DNA from: Dama dama
Lineage: Eukaryota > Chordata > Mammalia > Artiodactyla > Cervidae
NCBI RefSeq assembly: GCF_033118175.1
Contig: NC_083697.1
Span: 23,658,001-23,722,000 of the forward strand
Direction: 5' to 3'
DNA: 64,000 bases
Below the pieces are notes generated by a model, which saw nothing but the letters and a program-made list of their open reading frames with translations, was not told where the DNA came from and made no database searches. The translations under genes were made by a program, and so were the position numbers. Shown one piece after another: positions 43,231 to 55,000 of the stretch (within the stretch, counting starts at the first letter, position 1; each line of letters begins with the position of its first letter).

Positions 43231-44479
43231 TTCACATGCCCGAGTACAGTCCTGCTCGGGGCAGATGTGGAGTGAGCCCCAGAATGGACTTCCCAGTGGA
43301 TCTTTCTAGCTGTGGGGTCATGCTTCTTTCCTCATTCCTCACAAGGGATGATCAGTTCTAGGAGACAGACTGTCCTGCCTGGTTGTGAAGGACCAGCATG
43401 GGAACAACCCAGCAAACAGCCCTCATTTCAGCTGGTGAGTGGCACCCCTCAGACATGCAGCTGTACCCCTTGCCAGGGGCTGTCACTCATCAACCTGGAG
43501 GTCACATAGTGGCCAGAATGGCCGGGCAGCATTTGGTGGCCGCTGATCGGACTTGTCAGTTGCATTAGATTCTTAATAGTTTCTTCTTCTTCAACTTGAA
43601 AATACTTAGAATTCATCCCTTTATAGAACACCCTTAAGCAAAAAAACACCCTCTTACTTTTCCTTTAAATATTCTTTTGACAGCCACAAGAGATGGCAGC
43701 TCTGCTACAGTTGAAAAATCTGCTCCACATCAAAGCCGCCCTTTCTTTTCACCAGACTCACAGAGCTTTTCATTCCCAGCCCTCCTGAATATTTCGAACG
43801 CCAGCAGTGTTTACATTTTTGTCCAGCCTACACGTCTTTTCCTACTTAAGAACCATATACCCTATCACTTTAGTCATGTGGCTAACACGCCCTGCTTCCT
43901 TCCTTTTCCTCCGGCTCTTCTGGCCTCTGACTCCGTTACACCCATCCTGGCTGGTGGTACAGTAGGGAACGTTTAAAACTTATCAGCTCTTGCCAATGCC
44001 CTCTGACACGGTTCCCCTGTTCAGGACTGAAAATACTCCAAGCATTCAATAGCCAGCCTGAGAACCACCAGTGTTCCCTCCACACTTAATATTTCAATAA
44101 CTGTTCTCTGATGGTGACCATTCTGGAATCTGTTTCATCTGAAGTCTGCTTTCACTGCTCTTGTTCCTAGGGAACAAGAGTGAGAAAGGAAGGTAGTGAT
44201 AACTGGCTTTGGAAAGAAGGTAAAAACCTAAGAGTTTATAATCCATGTTTTGCCTCCAAGTAAAAATAGAAGCTCTGGTCTACCCAATGACTCTAGGTGG
44301 AAAAAAAAAAACAACAGCCATATTTGGGTTAAAAAAACCATTAACAATCTCCTTCTCTGATCCTACTAAAATGTAGGGGAGTAAATTTTCAAGAGAATTC
44401 TGCATTCTTCCATAGGAAAAACCTTTAAAAGATCAAGTCATGCCATCTTCTTAGGTTGTGGCTGGACTCGTTGGCTCTG
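43231..44479. other. unassigned DNA
   Basis: No recognised repeat or gene. A 99-codon plus frame at 43,677-43,976 has no domain or splice context that I trust. Confidence 0.45.
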
Positions 44480-44612
44480 TCATTCAACAAAATATTGTTT
44501 TTGACTGTCTACCATGGCTGAGGAATCATGCTAAGTTCTCAAGATAAAGTAGTAAGTAAAGCACATATGGTATCTGTCCATGGAATTTATAATCTAGTAG
44601 GAGACTATGCTC
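44480..44612 (-). repeat. L2 LINE 3' fragment
   Basis: CATTCAACAAAATATTG, CTGTCTACCATGGCTGAGGAATCATGC and CCATGGAATTTATAATCTAGTAGGAGAC follow the antisense order of the L2 3' end. Confidence 0.6.
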
Positions 44613-44788
44613 TGGTTGCCCACTTCATCCACTAGATCTAGTCACTCACTTGACACTTTTGCAAATTAAATATCCATGGATTACTGCATATTACATAAGG
44701 ATACAGACTGCTCTGTTGAGACATTGATTAACAAACTCTGCTAAATCTCTAACTGCAAGACTTCCTATCTTTGGGGTCAACTGCCTCA

Positions 44789-44803
44789 CCAGTAGGGGGC
44801 ACC
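44789..44803 (+). promoter_or_regulatory. candidate CTCF-binding motif
   Basis: CCAGTAGGGGGCACC fits every position of the degenerate CTCF core CCASYAGRKGGCRSY. It lies outside recognised repeats. Binding is not known. Confidence 0.5.
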
Positions 44804-44929
44804 ATTGTGCACTTGAAGAGAAGTAGCCACCTTCATGTGGGTGCTCTCTAGAAGTGGGATGGATCATAGGAGGCTTCTAGGCTAAGAGCTATGGAGCATT
44901 CCAAGGGGGCCCAGCCCTCTGTGCTCTGT

Positions 44930-45100
44930 ACATAATCTCATTTTATATGTACAATGACCTATTTTGTTTATGCTTTCTGGAGAAACTGAAATTCATTGAG
45001 GTAAAATTATTTGTTCAAGGTCAAGAGCTACTGTCAGGCCTCGGCTCAGATCCACTGACTTCAAAGTTCTCTTCTCCTCCATGACACGCTATCTTTCAAA
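44930..45100 (-). repeat. MIR-like fragment
   Basis: ACATAATCTCATTTTATATGTAC, GGAGAAACTGAAATTCATTGAGG and TTATTTGTTCAAGGTCAAGAG follow a diverged minus-strand MIR. Confidence 0.55.
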
Positions 45101-45939
45101 CCACATTAAGATCTACAATTCAATGACTTAAAACTAAAAATCTGCCAAACTCATCGTTTGTGCAATAGAGGAGATGTATTTTTATAAAAAAGCGATTTGG
45201 TTTTTAGATCCCTAAGGCTAGGGTTTCTTCATTTCTCCGATTCTTATCTAGAGGTTTTTAACTACAGACCCTTTGGGGGAAAATATATGTGTATATATAT
45301 GTCTACATCAGTTTCAAAAGTTTCATTTCACATCTGGATCTACTATTGCATTTTTGCCCCAGTCTAGACCACAACAAAAACACCAACACAAAAACATGAG
45401 TAAAAGGGAAATGCTGAAGGAGCATTCACATGGGGATTGTTATTTAGAAATCATGTCCCTGAGCTCCACTCGTTGTGCTTCTCTGATCCAATTTATCCCC
45501 AATTCTCAAGACAATGTAATAGTTTGTCATACCCCGAAGGGGAACCAAAAAACCAAAAACTGTACTTCAAAGCACAGAAACTCCTTACAAACTTAAAAGA
45601 AATGATCAAGCAATTTAATATGAAAATGAGTCAAACTTATTAAAAAAAAACAAACATAATTGGAGGCCTCTTGAATGAAGCAAAAGAAATAATTAAGTCT
45701 TTTTAAAAAAAAAAACAAAAAAACCAAGAGTTGTTTTGGGAGGAAATCTGGCTTTTCTAAGAAACCCTATGCCTGTTGAATGTGGTCAGGTGGTTGCAAC
45801 ATGGACTTGAACATGTAGAATTCATGACTCTCTTCTCCCAATTGTGAATGCAGGATGGACTGTAAACCTGTAGAAAAACTGTTTATTAACTGTGTTGTTG
45901 TTTGGCTCTCTGTAACATGAGTATGACTGTTACAATTTG
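45101..45939. other. unassigned DNA
   Basis: AT-rich, with A-runs at 45,630-45,650 and 45,700-45,723. No gene recognised. It forms the 3' flank of the L1. Confidence 0.5.
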
Positions 45940-46419
45940 ATTTTTAAGCTATTGGTTTTCTCTTTTCTTTTTATTTTTTTATTGGAGGATAATTGCTTTA
46001 CAGAATTCTGTTGTTTTCTGTCAAACCTCAACAAGAATCAGCCATAGGTATACATATATCCCCTCCCTTTTGAACCTCCCTCCCATCTCTCTCCCCATCC
46101 CAGCTGTCTAGGTTGGTGCAGAGCCCCTGTTTGAGTTTCCTGAGCTATGCAGCAAATTCCCGTTGGCTATCTATTTTACAAACGGTAATGTACGTTTCCA
46201 TACATCTTTCCTCTTTCTTTCCATACATCTTTCCATACATCTCACCCTCTCCTCCCCTCTCCCCATGTGTCCATAAGTCTCTTCTCTATGTCTGGTTCTC
46301 CATTGCTGCCCTGTAAATAAATTCTTCAGTACCATTTTTCTGAATTCTGTATATGTGGATTTGAGTGCAATATTTATCTTTATCTTTCTAACTCACTTCA
46401 CTCTGTATGATAGGTGGTT

Positions 46420-49400
46420 CATCCACCTCATCAGAACTGACTCAAATGTGTTCCTTTTTATGACTGAGTAATATTCCATGGTGTATATGTACCAGAACTT
46501 CTTTATCCATCTGTCAGTGGACATCTAGGTTGCTTCCATGTTCTAGCTATTGTAAATAGTGCCTCAATGAACAATGGGATACTCTTTTCCAATTTTGGTT
46601 TCCTCAGGGTATATGCCTACGAGTGGGGTTGCTGGGTTATATGCTGGTTTTATTCCTAGTTTTTAAAGGAATCTACATACCTTCTTCCATAGTGGCTGTA
46701 TCAATTTACATTTCCACCAACAGTGCAAAAGCATTCCGTTTCTCCACATCCTCTCCACATCCTCATCCTTTACTGTTTGTAAACTTTTTGATGATGGCCA
46801 TTCTGACTGGAGTGAGGTGATATCTCATTGAGGTTTTGATTTGCATTTCTCTAATAACTAGCGATGTTGAGCATCTTTTCATGTGTTTGTTAGCCATCTG
46901 TATATCTTTTTTGGAGAAATGTCTGTATAGGTCTTTTTCACACTTTTTGATTGGTTTGTTTGTTTTTCTGGTATTGAGTTGTATGAGCTGATTATATATT
47001 TTGGAAATTAATTGTCAGTTGTTTCATTTGCTATTATTTTCTCCCATTCTAAGGGTTGTCTTTTCACCTTGCTTATAGTTTCCTTTGCTGTGCAAAAGCT
47101 TTTTAAGTTTAATCAGGTCCCATTTGTTTACTTTTGTTTTTATTTCTGTTACTCTAGGAGGTGGGTCATAGAGGATCTTGTTTTGATTTATGTCATCAAG
47201 TGTTCTGCCTATGTTTTCCACTAAGAGTTCTAGGGTTTCTGGCCTTACATTTAGGTCTTTAATCCATTTTGAGTTTATCTTTGTGTATGGTGTTAGGAGG
47301 TGTTCTAATTTCATTCTTTTACATGTAGCTGTCCAGTTTTCCCAGCACCATTTATTGAAGAATCTGTCTTTGCCCTATTGTATGTTCTTGCCTCCTTTGT
47401 CAAAAACAAGGTACCCATAGGAGCATGGGTTTACTTCTGGGCTTTCTATCTTGTTCCACTGGTCTGTATTTCTGTTTTTATGCCAGTACCATACTGTCTT
47501 GATGACTGTAGCTTTGTAGTATAATCTGAAGTCAGGAAGGTTGATTCCTCCAGCTCCATTCTTCTTTCTCAAAACTGCTTTGGCTATTCAGGGTCTTTTG
47601 TGTTTCCATATGAATTGTGGAATTTTTTTGTTCTAATTCTGTGAAAAATACCATTGGTAATTTGATAGGGATTGCATTGAATCTGTAGATTGCATTTGGT
47701 AGTAGAGTTATTTTTACAGTATGGATTCTTCCTACCCAGGAACATGGAATATCTCTCCATCTGTTTATGTTGTCTTTGATTTCTTTCATCAGTGCCTTAT
47801 AATTTTCTGTGTACAGTTCTTTTGTCTCCTTAGGTGAGTTTATTCCTACATATTTAATTATTTTTGTTGCAGTGGTGAATGGGATTGATTCCTTAATTTC
47901 TCTTTCTGACTTTTCATTGTTAGTATGTAGAAATGCAAGTGATTTCTGTGTATTGATTTTGTATCCTTCAACTTTGCTAAATGTGTTGATTAGCTCCAGT
48001 AATTTTCTGATACTATCTTTAGGGTTTTCTATGTACAGTATCCCTTTCATGAGCTGGAGAAGGAAATGGCAACCCACTCCAGTGTTCTTGCCTGGAGAAT
48101 CCCAGGGCCAGGGGAGCCTGGTGGGCTGCCGTCTATGGGGTCCCACAGAGTCGGACACGACTGAAGTGACTTAGCAGCAGCAGCAGCAGCATGTACAGTA
48201 TCATTCCATCTGTGAACAGTGAGAGCCTTATTCTACTTTTCCAATCTTGATTCCTTTTATTTCTTTTTCTTCTCTGATTACTGTAGCTAAGACTTCCAGA
48301 ACTATGTTGAATAATAGTGGTGAAAGTGGACACCCTTGTCTTGTTTCTGATCTTAGGGGGAATGCTTTCAGTTTTTCACCATTGAGAATAATGTTTGCTG
48401 TAGACTTATCATATATGGCCTTTACTATGTTGAGGTAGGTTCCTCCTATGCCCATTTTTTGAAGTTTTAATCATAAATGAGTACTGAATTTTTTCAAAGG
48501 CTTTTTCTGCATCTATTGAGATTATCATGGTTTTATCTTTCAATTTGTTAATATCATGTATCACATTGATTGATTTGTGTATATTGAAGAATCTTTGCAT
48601 TCCTGGAATAAACCCAACTTGATCATGATGTATGAGCTTTTTGATACGTTGCTGAATTCTGTTTGCTAAAATTTTTTTGAGGATTTTTGCATCTATGTTC
48701 ATCAGTGATATTGGCCTGTAGTTTTCTTTTTTTGTGTTGTCTTTGTCTGGTTTTGGTATCAGGGTGATTGCGACCTTGTAGAATGAGTTTGGAAGTGTTC
48801 CTCTGCAATTTTTGGAAAGAGTTTTAGAAGGATAGGCAGTAGCTCGTCTCTAAATGTTCAATAGAATTCTCCTGGGAAGCCATCTGGTCCTGGGCTTTTG
48901 TTTTTTGGGAGATTTTTGATCACAGCTTCAATTTCAGTGCTTGTAATTGGGTTGTTCATAATTTTTATTTCTTCCTGGTTCAGTCTTGGAAGATTGAACT
49001 TTTCTAAGAATCTGTACATTTCTTCCAGGTTATCTCCATTTTATTGCCATATGGTTTCTCATAATAGTCTCTTAAAATCCTTTGCATGTCTGCGTTGTCT
49101 GTTGTAACCACTCCTTTTTCATTTCTAATTTTGTTGATTTGATTCCTCTCTCATTCTTGATGAGTCTGGCTAAAGGTTTATCAATTGTTTATCTTCTCAA
49201 AGAACCAGCTTTAAGTTTTATTAATCTTTATTATTGCTTCTTTCATTTCTTTTTCATTTATTTCTGCTCAGATCTTTATGGTTTCTTTCCTTCTACTAAT
49301 TTTGGAGTTTCTTTTGTTCTTCTTTTGCCAGTTGTTTTAGCTGTAAAGTTAGGTTTTCTGTTTGATGTTTTTCTTGTTTCTTGAGGTGGGATTGTATTGC

Positions 49401-50275
49401 TATAAACTTCCCTCTTAGAACTGCTTTTGCTGCATCCCATAGGTTTTGAGTTGTCGTGTTTTCATTGCCATTTACTTCTAGAAATTTTTTTATTTCCCTT
49501 TTGATTTCTTCAGTAATCTATTGGTTATTTAGAAACATGTTGTTTCCACGTGTTTGTGTTTCTTACAGTTTTTTTCTTGTAACTGATATCTAGTCTCATA
49601 GCGTTGTGGTCAGAGAAGATGCTTAATACATATTCTTAAATTTACCGAGGTTTGATTTGTGACCCAAGATATGGTCTATCCTGGAGAATGTTCCATGTGC
49701 ACTTGAGAAGAAGGTGTATTCTTCTGCATTTGGTTGGAGTGTCCTAAAGATATCAATGAGATTCATCTCATCTAATTTATCATTTAAAACTTGTGTTTCC
49801 TTATTAATTTTCTGTTTTGATGATCTGTCCATTGGTGTTAGTGGAGTGTTAAAGTCTCCTACTATTATTGAGTTACTGTCAATTTCTCCTTTTATGTCTG
49901 AATTTGTCTTATGTATCGAGGTGCTCCTATGTTGGGTGCATAGATATTTACAATTGTTATGTCTTCCTCTTGGATTGATCCCTTGATCATTAGGTAGTGT
50001 CCATCCTTATCTCTTGTATTCTTCTTTATTTTAAGGTCTATTTTGTTTGATATGAGGATTGCTACTCCAGCTTTCTTTTGCTTCCCATTTGCATGGGATA
50101 TATTTTTCCATCCTTTCAGTCTATATGTGTCTTTAGGTCTGAAGTGGGTTTCTTGTAGACAGCATACATATGGGTCTTTTTTTGTCTCCATTCAGCCAGT
50201 CTGTGTCTTTTGGTTGGCACATTTAATCCATTTACATTTAAAGTAATTATTGATATATATGTTCCTATTGTATTT
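46420..50275 (-). pseudogene. L1 ORF2 (endonuclease/reverse transcriptase) remnant
   Basis: Decayed ORF2, in order: endonuclease N-terminus (YVCCLQETHFRPKDTYRLKG, then IVNIYAPN; open at 49,892-50,191); endonuclease C-terminus (SRIDHILGHKSNLG, 49,623-49,832); RT (HHDQVGFIPGMQ near 48,620, ETRQGCPLSPLLFN near 48,350); then the C-terminal region (open at 47,532-48,158 and 47,024-47,314). The RT catalytic FADD motif reads FTDG at 48,205-48,216, so the second catalytic aspartate is lost. A SINE inserted directly after this motif at 48,051-48,190. The frame is otherwise broken by many stops. Beyond about 46,900 the C-terminus decays further. Confidence 0.9.
48031..48210 (+). mobile_element. Bov-A2 right-monomer SINE inside L1 RT domain
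   Basis: Headless unit GAGCTGGAGAAGGAAATGGCAACCC to GACTTAGCAGCAGCAGC, 48,051-48,190, with the (AGC)n tail typical of the Bov-A2 right half. ATGTACAGTATC begins both flanks (48,031 and 48,191) and the similarity extends over about 19 bp, giving a clear target-site duplication of L1 sequence. Confidence 0.93.
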
Positions 50276-50330
50276 CTTAATTGTTTGGAGTTGATTTTGT
50301 AGATCTTTTTTCTTCTCTTGTATTTCTTAA

Positions 50331-51219
50331 CTATATAAGTTCATTTAACATTTGTTGTAAAGCTGGTTTGGTGGTACTGAATTCTCTTAACTTTTGCTTG
50401 TCTGAAAAGCTTTTTATTTCTCCATCAATTTTGAATGAGATCCTTGCCAGGTATAGTAATCCTGATTGTAGATTTTTCCCTTTCAGTACTTTAAATATAT
50501 CCTGCCATTCCCTTCTGGCCTGCAGAATTTCTGTTGAAAGATCAGCTGTTAAGTGTGTGGGGTTTCCCTTGTATGTTACTTGTTGCTTCTCCTTGCTCCT
50601 TTTAATATTCTTTCTTTGTGTTTAGTCTTTGTTAGTTTGATTAGTATGTGTCTTGGTGTGTTTCTCCTTGGGTTTATCCTGTATGGGATTCTTTGTGCCT
50701 CTTGGACTTGATTGACTATTTCCTTTTCCATGTTGGGGAAATTTTCAACTGTAATCTCTTGAAAAATTTTCTCATACTCTTTCTTTTTCTCTTCTTCTTC
50801 TGGGACCCCTATAATTCAAATGTTGGTGCATTTGATATTGTCCCAGCAGTCTCTGAGACTATTCTCAGTTCTTTTCATTCTTTTTACTTTATTCTGCTCT
50901 TCAGAAGTTATTTCCACCATTTTATCTTTCAGCTTACTGATTCATTCTTCTGCTTCAGATATTCTGCTATTGATTCCTTCTACAATATTTTTAACTTCAG
51001 TAATTGTGTTGTTTGTCTCTGCATATTTATTCTTTAATTCTTCTAGGTCTTAGTTGATTCTTGCATTTTCTCCATTTTGTTTTCAAGGTTTTTGATCATC
51101 TTGACTATCGTTATTCTGAATTCTTTTCCAGATAGTTTGCTTACTTCCTCTTCATTTATTTGGACATCTGTGTTTCTAGTTTGTTCCTTCATTTGTATAA
51201 TATTTCTCTGCCTTTTCAT
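50331..51219 (-). pseudogene. L1 ORF1 (RNA-binding p40-type) remnant
   Basis: ORF1 begins at the ATG complement at 51,217-51,219 with MKRQRNIIQMKEQ and ends with a conserved-looking PALQQMLNELI and stop at 50,331-50,333. A stop about 59 codons in (reading ESTKT then TAG) and later stops break it. The usual ORF1 product is an RNA-binding chaperone of the L1 particle; no such product is possible here. Confidence 0.85.
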
Positions 51220-51809
51220 TATTTTTTTTTTAAACTTATTGTGTTTGAGGTCTTCTTTTCCCAGGATTTAAGGTTGAATTCTTTCTCCTTTTTGGTTCCT
51301 GCCCTCCCAAGGTTGGTCCAGTGGTTTGTGTAAGCTTCATATAGGTTGAGATTTGTGCTGAGTTTTTGTTTGTTTCTTTGTTTTCCCTCTGATGGGAAAG
51401 GCTGAGTGAGGAGGTAACCCTGTCTGCTGATGGTTGGGTTTGTGCTTTTGTTTTGTTTGTTGTTTCGATGAGGTGTCCTGCACAGGGTGCTAATGGTGGT
51501 TGGCTGATGCTGAGTCTTGTATTCCAGTGGCTTCCTTTGTGTGAGTTCTCACTGTTTGATACCCCCAGGGTTAGTTCTCTGGTAGTCTAGGGTCTTGGAG
51601 TCAGTGCTCCCACTCCAAAGGCTCAGGGCTTGATCCCGAGTTCTGTGTGGGTCTATGTATTCTTTTCCACTGGTCAGGTACTCCTGTCCTCTCTCGGCTG
51701 GTGTTCTGCGAGCACTTCTGTGTCTGAAGATGTATTCTTGATGTATCTGTGGAGAGAGATGTACTCTCTGTCCACTTACTCTTTTGCCATCTTGTTCTCA
51801 ACAGATTCC
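51220..51809 (-). promoter_or_regulatory. L1 5' UTR remnant
   Basis: The minus-strand text starting GAGAACAAGATGGCAAAAGAG (51,801 downward) and containing ACATCTCTCTCCACAGATACATC is the start of the artiodactyl L1 5' UTR. It is only about 0.6 kb before ORF1, shorter than I expect for intact bovine L1s, so it is internally shortened or from an older subfamily. Confidence 0.75.
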
Positions 51810-51904
51810 ATTTTTAAGGCTATGTTTTTTATGTAAAAGAGATGCTTCATCAATTTCACCGTACGAAAAATTTTTTTTGAAAATCTACTTGGTGAATAGA
51901 TTGC

Positions 51905-52070
51905 ATTAGGATGGTGGAGGACTGAGATGTGGAGCTTACCTTCTCCCACAAAATACATAAAAAATACATTGACATGTGGATTGGTTCTCACAGAACATCT
52001 ACTAAACCCTAGCAGAAGACCTCAGACTTCCAGAGGTGTGATAAAATCTCTACATAACTATGGGGTTGGC
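51905..52070 (+). mobile_element. L1 5'-end fragment, opposite orientation
   Basis: TTAGGATGGTGGAGGACTGAGATGTGG, AAAATACATAAAAAATACATTGACATGTGG and TTCTCACAGAACATCTACTAAACCC...AGCAGAAGACCTCAGACTTCC match the plus-strand start of an artiodactyl L1 5' UTR. Similarity fades after about 52,070. It lies head-to-head with the minus-strand L1, with about 100 bp between. Confidence 0.7.
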
Positions 52071-55000
52071 TGAAGTCTTTGTTGGGATGCACTCCAGCTC
52101 ATTTCCCACAGGTGCTGATCCATAGAGTATGCCCTTTGGAAAACAACTTGCACTTTATAACTGGACAGGAAAATCTTTTGGTGAGCGAGAAGGCTAAAGC
52201 AAACGAAGGCCAGTGGCTTGACCGTGGCAGAGGTCCGTGGTTACTCTTGAGGAGACCGCCTCAGCCCCAAACCACTGTGACCACCTAACAAGACTGCCTT
52301 TCCTGCAGAGTCTCTATTCGTTCTCTTATGATGACAGAACTTACAGCACAAATGGAATTCTCCGGCCACGATATGGTCTGGCACTGCATGGTGACAACAG
52401 GAGCAGGAGACATCAATGAAAAGCATGTGTGTGTTTACATCAGTGTCCATAATCTCATATAAAATGGGTCACTAATGAGCATGTAACCCAATCAAGAACA
52501 GTGACACAAGGTCAATTTCTGGAAGGAGCTAAAGAGAAGTGTGGGAAAGAACTGCGAATTATATACAACCTGAGCTGTGAGCTGAACTGCAGGAGAAAAT
52601 ATAAAGCCTGTGTTGGAAAGATGAGCAGGTTATGAAAAGGGAGCAATGAGGACAAGGTAGAGACCAAGACTGAGAAAGGAGTGGTTAATGTGAAGTGTGG
52701 GAAAAAGTTCTTTTCACCATTCTAATAGCTTTGCATTGTTATTAATTTATAAGTATCTATTAGATTTACTAGAGTCAGTACTGAGCATGAGTATGACATA
52801 TTCCTTTGTAAGCTAAGGGCCCCCCACCCATGGCTTGTTAATCTAATATCAGTAACAGAGTCTACAGCACAAGTCATAACCCAGAGCACTTCCCTGCATG
52901 GGAAGGAGCTGGAGAATAGCTGGCATCAGGCATATTTCATGGAAATACTGAGAACCTCGGGAAGTATATACAGACCCACCTGGAGCTGGAGAAAGACACC
53001 CTGGCTCTAGTAGGAATAAAAGAGTGCCAATTAAGCAGAGTTACTATCCCAATTAAGCAACTGTCATGGCCATTAAAAAACTCAAATGAATTTGCTCTGT
53101 GATATTCAGTGAGCTTGCCTGGTGACAGCCTGATTAAGTGCATTCACTGATCAGGGCACTGTAGTGATTATTAATATTTCTCAGCTCTTCCATGCCTCTC
53201 TGAGTGCTCTGGGAATGACCATTGGCACGGATCCTTGAATGAATGAAGATGATTCTGGAAATTAAAAGGATATCACAGTCAAAGGGAAACATTCAAATGG
53301 CCAGAACGGGTCTTATGGAAACTGCTGATGCAGCTAGCTGCCTAAGCTTTTCTTGGGATTCTGGGCTATTCCCTCTCTCTGGCCACCTCATGTCTTGTGA
53401 TCTAAACAACTCTCAGGAGTTCTTTGGACAAACAGGCTGGCCCTGCTTCCTCCTTTTGCTTGGCTGGCAACTCTCACATAGACTTCAATGGCAAAAAGCT
53501 GTCATCAGTTCATAAAAGGATCAAACACCTCAAGATGTTGTATACAAGTCCCAGTGATGTTTTCAAATACACTTCCTTTCCTAGTTCCTCATAGATAACC
53601 TTTTGGCATGCAGTGAAGTAGTCTGGAAGGCAGATAGCCAGTCCTGGTTTGAGGGAAGTTTTTCCACCCACTAGTTGTCATCATACATAGCTTGGTTGGA
53701 GAGACATCTCATCAGTGGAACCTTGTAATATTCCTGTTAGCCACCTTCCTCTTCCTAGGGAACAGAGGTCAAGGGAAGGTCTTTGAAAAGAGGCCAATTG
53801 TCAAGGCTGGGGACTACTTTCAAGTCTGCCATCACAGTTCTTATTCTTAACTATTTGTCCCCAAAGAGAAGCAAAAGAAAACACAGCTTTTGATGATGGT
53901 TATTCTTTTCATGCCAGCCTAGTTCCTAGCAGAAGAGTTTTCCAACTCCGAGGCTAAATATTGGTTGAGTGTTTAAAGAGGACTTAGAAGATAAAGAATG
54001 AGGAGAATATTTTGCTACCATTCTATCCATGGCTAGTGGGGCTTTCTTGCTCTCTGGGACAGGAGGTAGAGGGTGGATGAGCTAGCCTGGGAAAGAGGAG
54101 ACTGACTCACTATTCAGAGAAACACAGTCTCTAGTCAGACTGTGGAAAACTTCTTCTAAGGCTTCTTTTGAGACCCTGAAGCTTTCCTCCATGGGGTTCC
54201 TCCTATGAACCACGAAACAGAACATGACTTGAGTGACTATATTCTCAGTTCTCCCAAGAATGGCAGAGAGCTTGTGTTATTCTGGAAGGTGCAAGAGAAG
54301 AGAAGTTAGTTCGGTATGGGCAAGTGGTATCTCTTCCAGCAATTAGGGCTTAATTCCATCTTGGAACTGGCTGATGAAAGTTGTAAGAGAAACACCACAC
54401 CTAAAGGCCTGGAGTCAGAGGAGCTAGATAAAATGGTCTTTTCAAGAAGCACATATGATTAATGTGCTTTAAAAATAAATGCATGTGCTTAAAATTTATC
54501 TTTCACACAGTTGCAAAGTTTGGGGAAATTTTTTTCAGATGAATCCAAGAAAAACTCCAAAAGTCTCTCAAAGCTCTAGATGGGGTGGTCACAACAAAAG
54601 GAAACAAAAATTGCTCCACTTTGGATTCAAATGACCAAAAATGAGCTCATTTCCCAAAGTAATAACTCTGCATCAAATGTGTTAATTTCTCCTTTCTCAC
54701 AACAAACATTTTGTAGGTCACTATCTGGGTGATGGTGTTAGGGACCATGTCTTAGCTGTAGGGGCCATGTCTTAAATGTCTTAGCTGTAAGTTAGACACT
54801 GTGTCAAGGCATCCCCAGTCAACGCAGGGAGGACAGGCCTACAGATGACCCTTGCAATGAGAGACAGATGGATGCGAGGGATATTCAGAAAATAGAATCC
54901 TTATGAGTTGATAATCAGCTGGATTGGTAGATTGAAGAAAGCTGCTAATTTGGGTGGGTAACTTTTCTAGGCCTTAAATGGGAAATATATGAGGTGGAAT

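Larger units (their letters stand above)
45940..51829 (-). mobile_element. near-complete L1 LINE with target-site duplications
   Basis: A minus-strand artiodactyl L1. The T-rich 3' tail lies at about 45,960-45,980, the 3' UTR to about 46,420, ORF2 to about 50,275, ORF1 50,331-51,219 and a short 5' UTR to about 51,809. Flanks ATTTTTAAGCTATTGGTTTT (45,940-45,959) and ATTTTTAAGGCTATGTTTTT (51,810-51,829) look like imperfect copies of one target site, which makes this a complete insertion event. The element spans about 5.85 kb including a SINE of about 140 bp. Stops and frameshifts in both ORFs make it inactive. Confidence 0.88.

Noticed and set aside
50281..51271. Plus-strand frames of 64-129 codons, rich in Phe/Leu, looking like membrane proteins
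   Set aside because: They are antisense shadows of the A-rich L1 ORF1/ORF2 coding strand, whose complement is T-rich and therefore reads as Phe/Leu/Ser.
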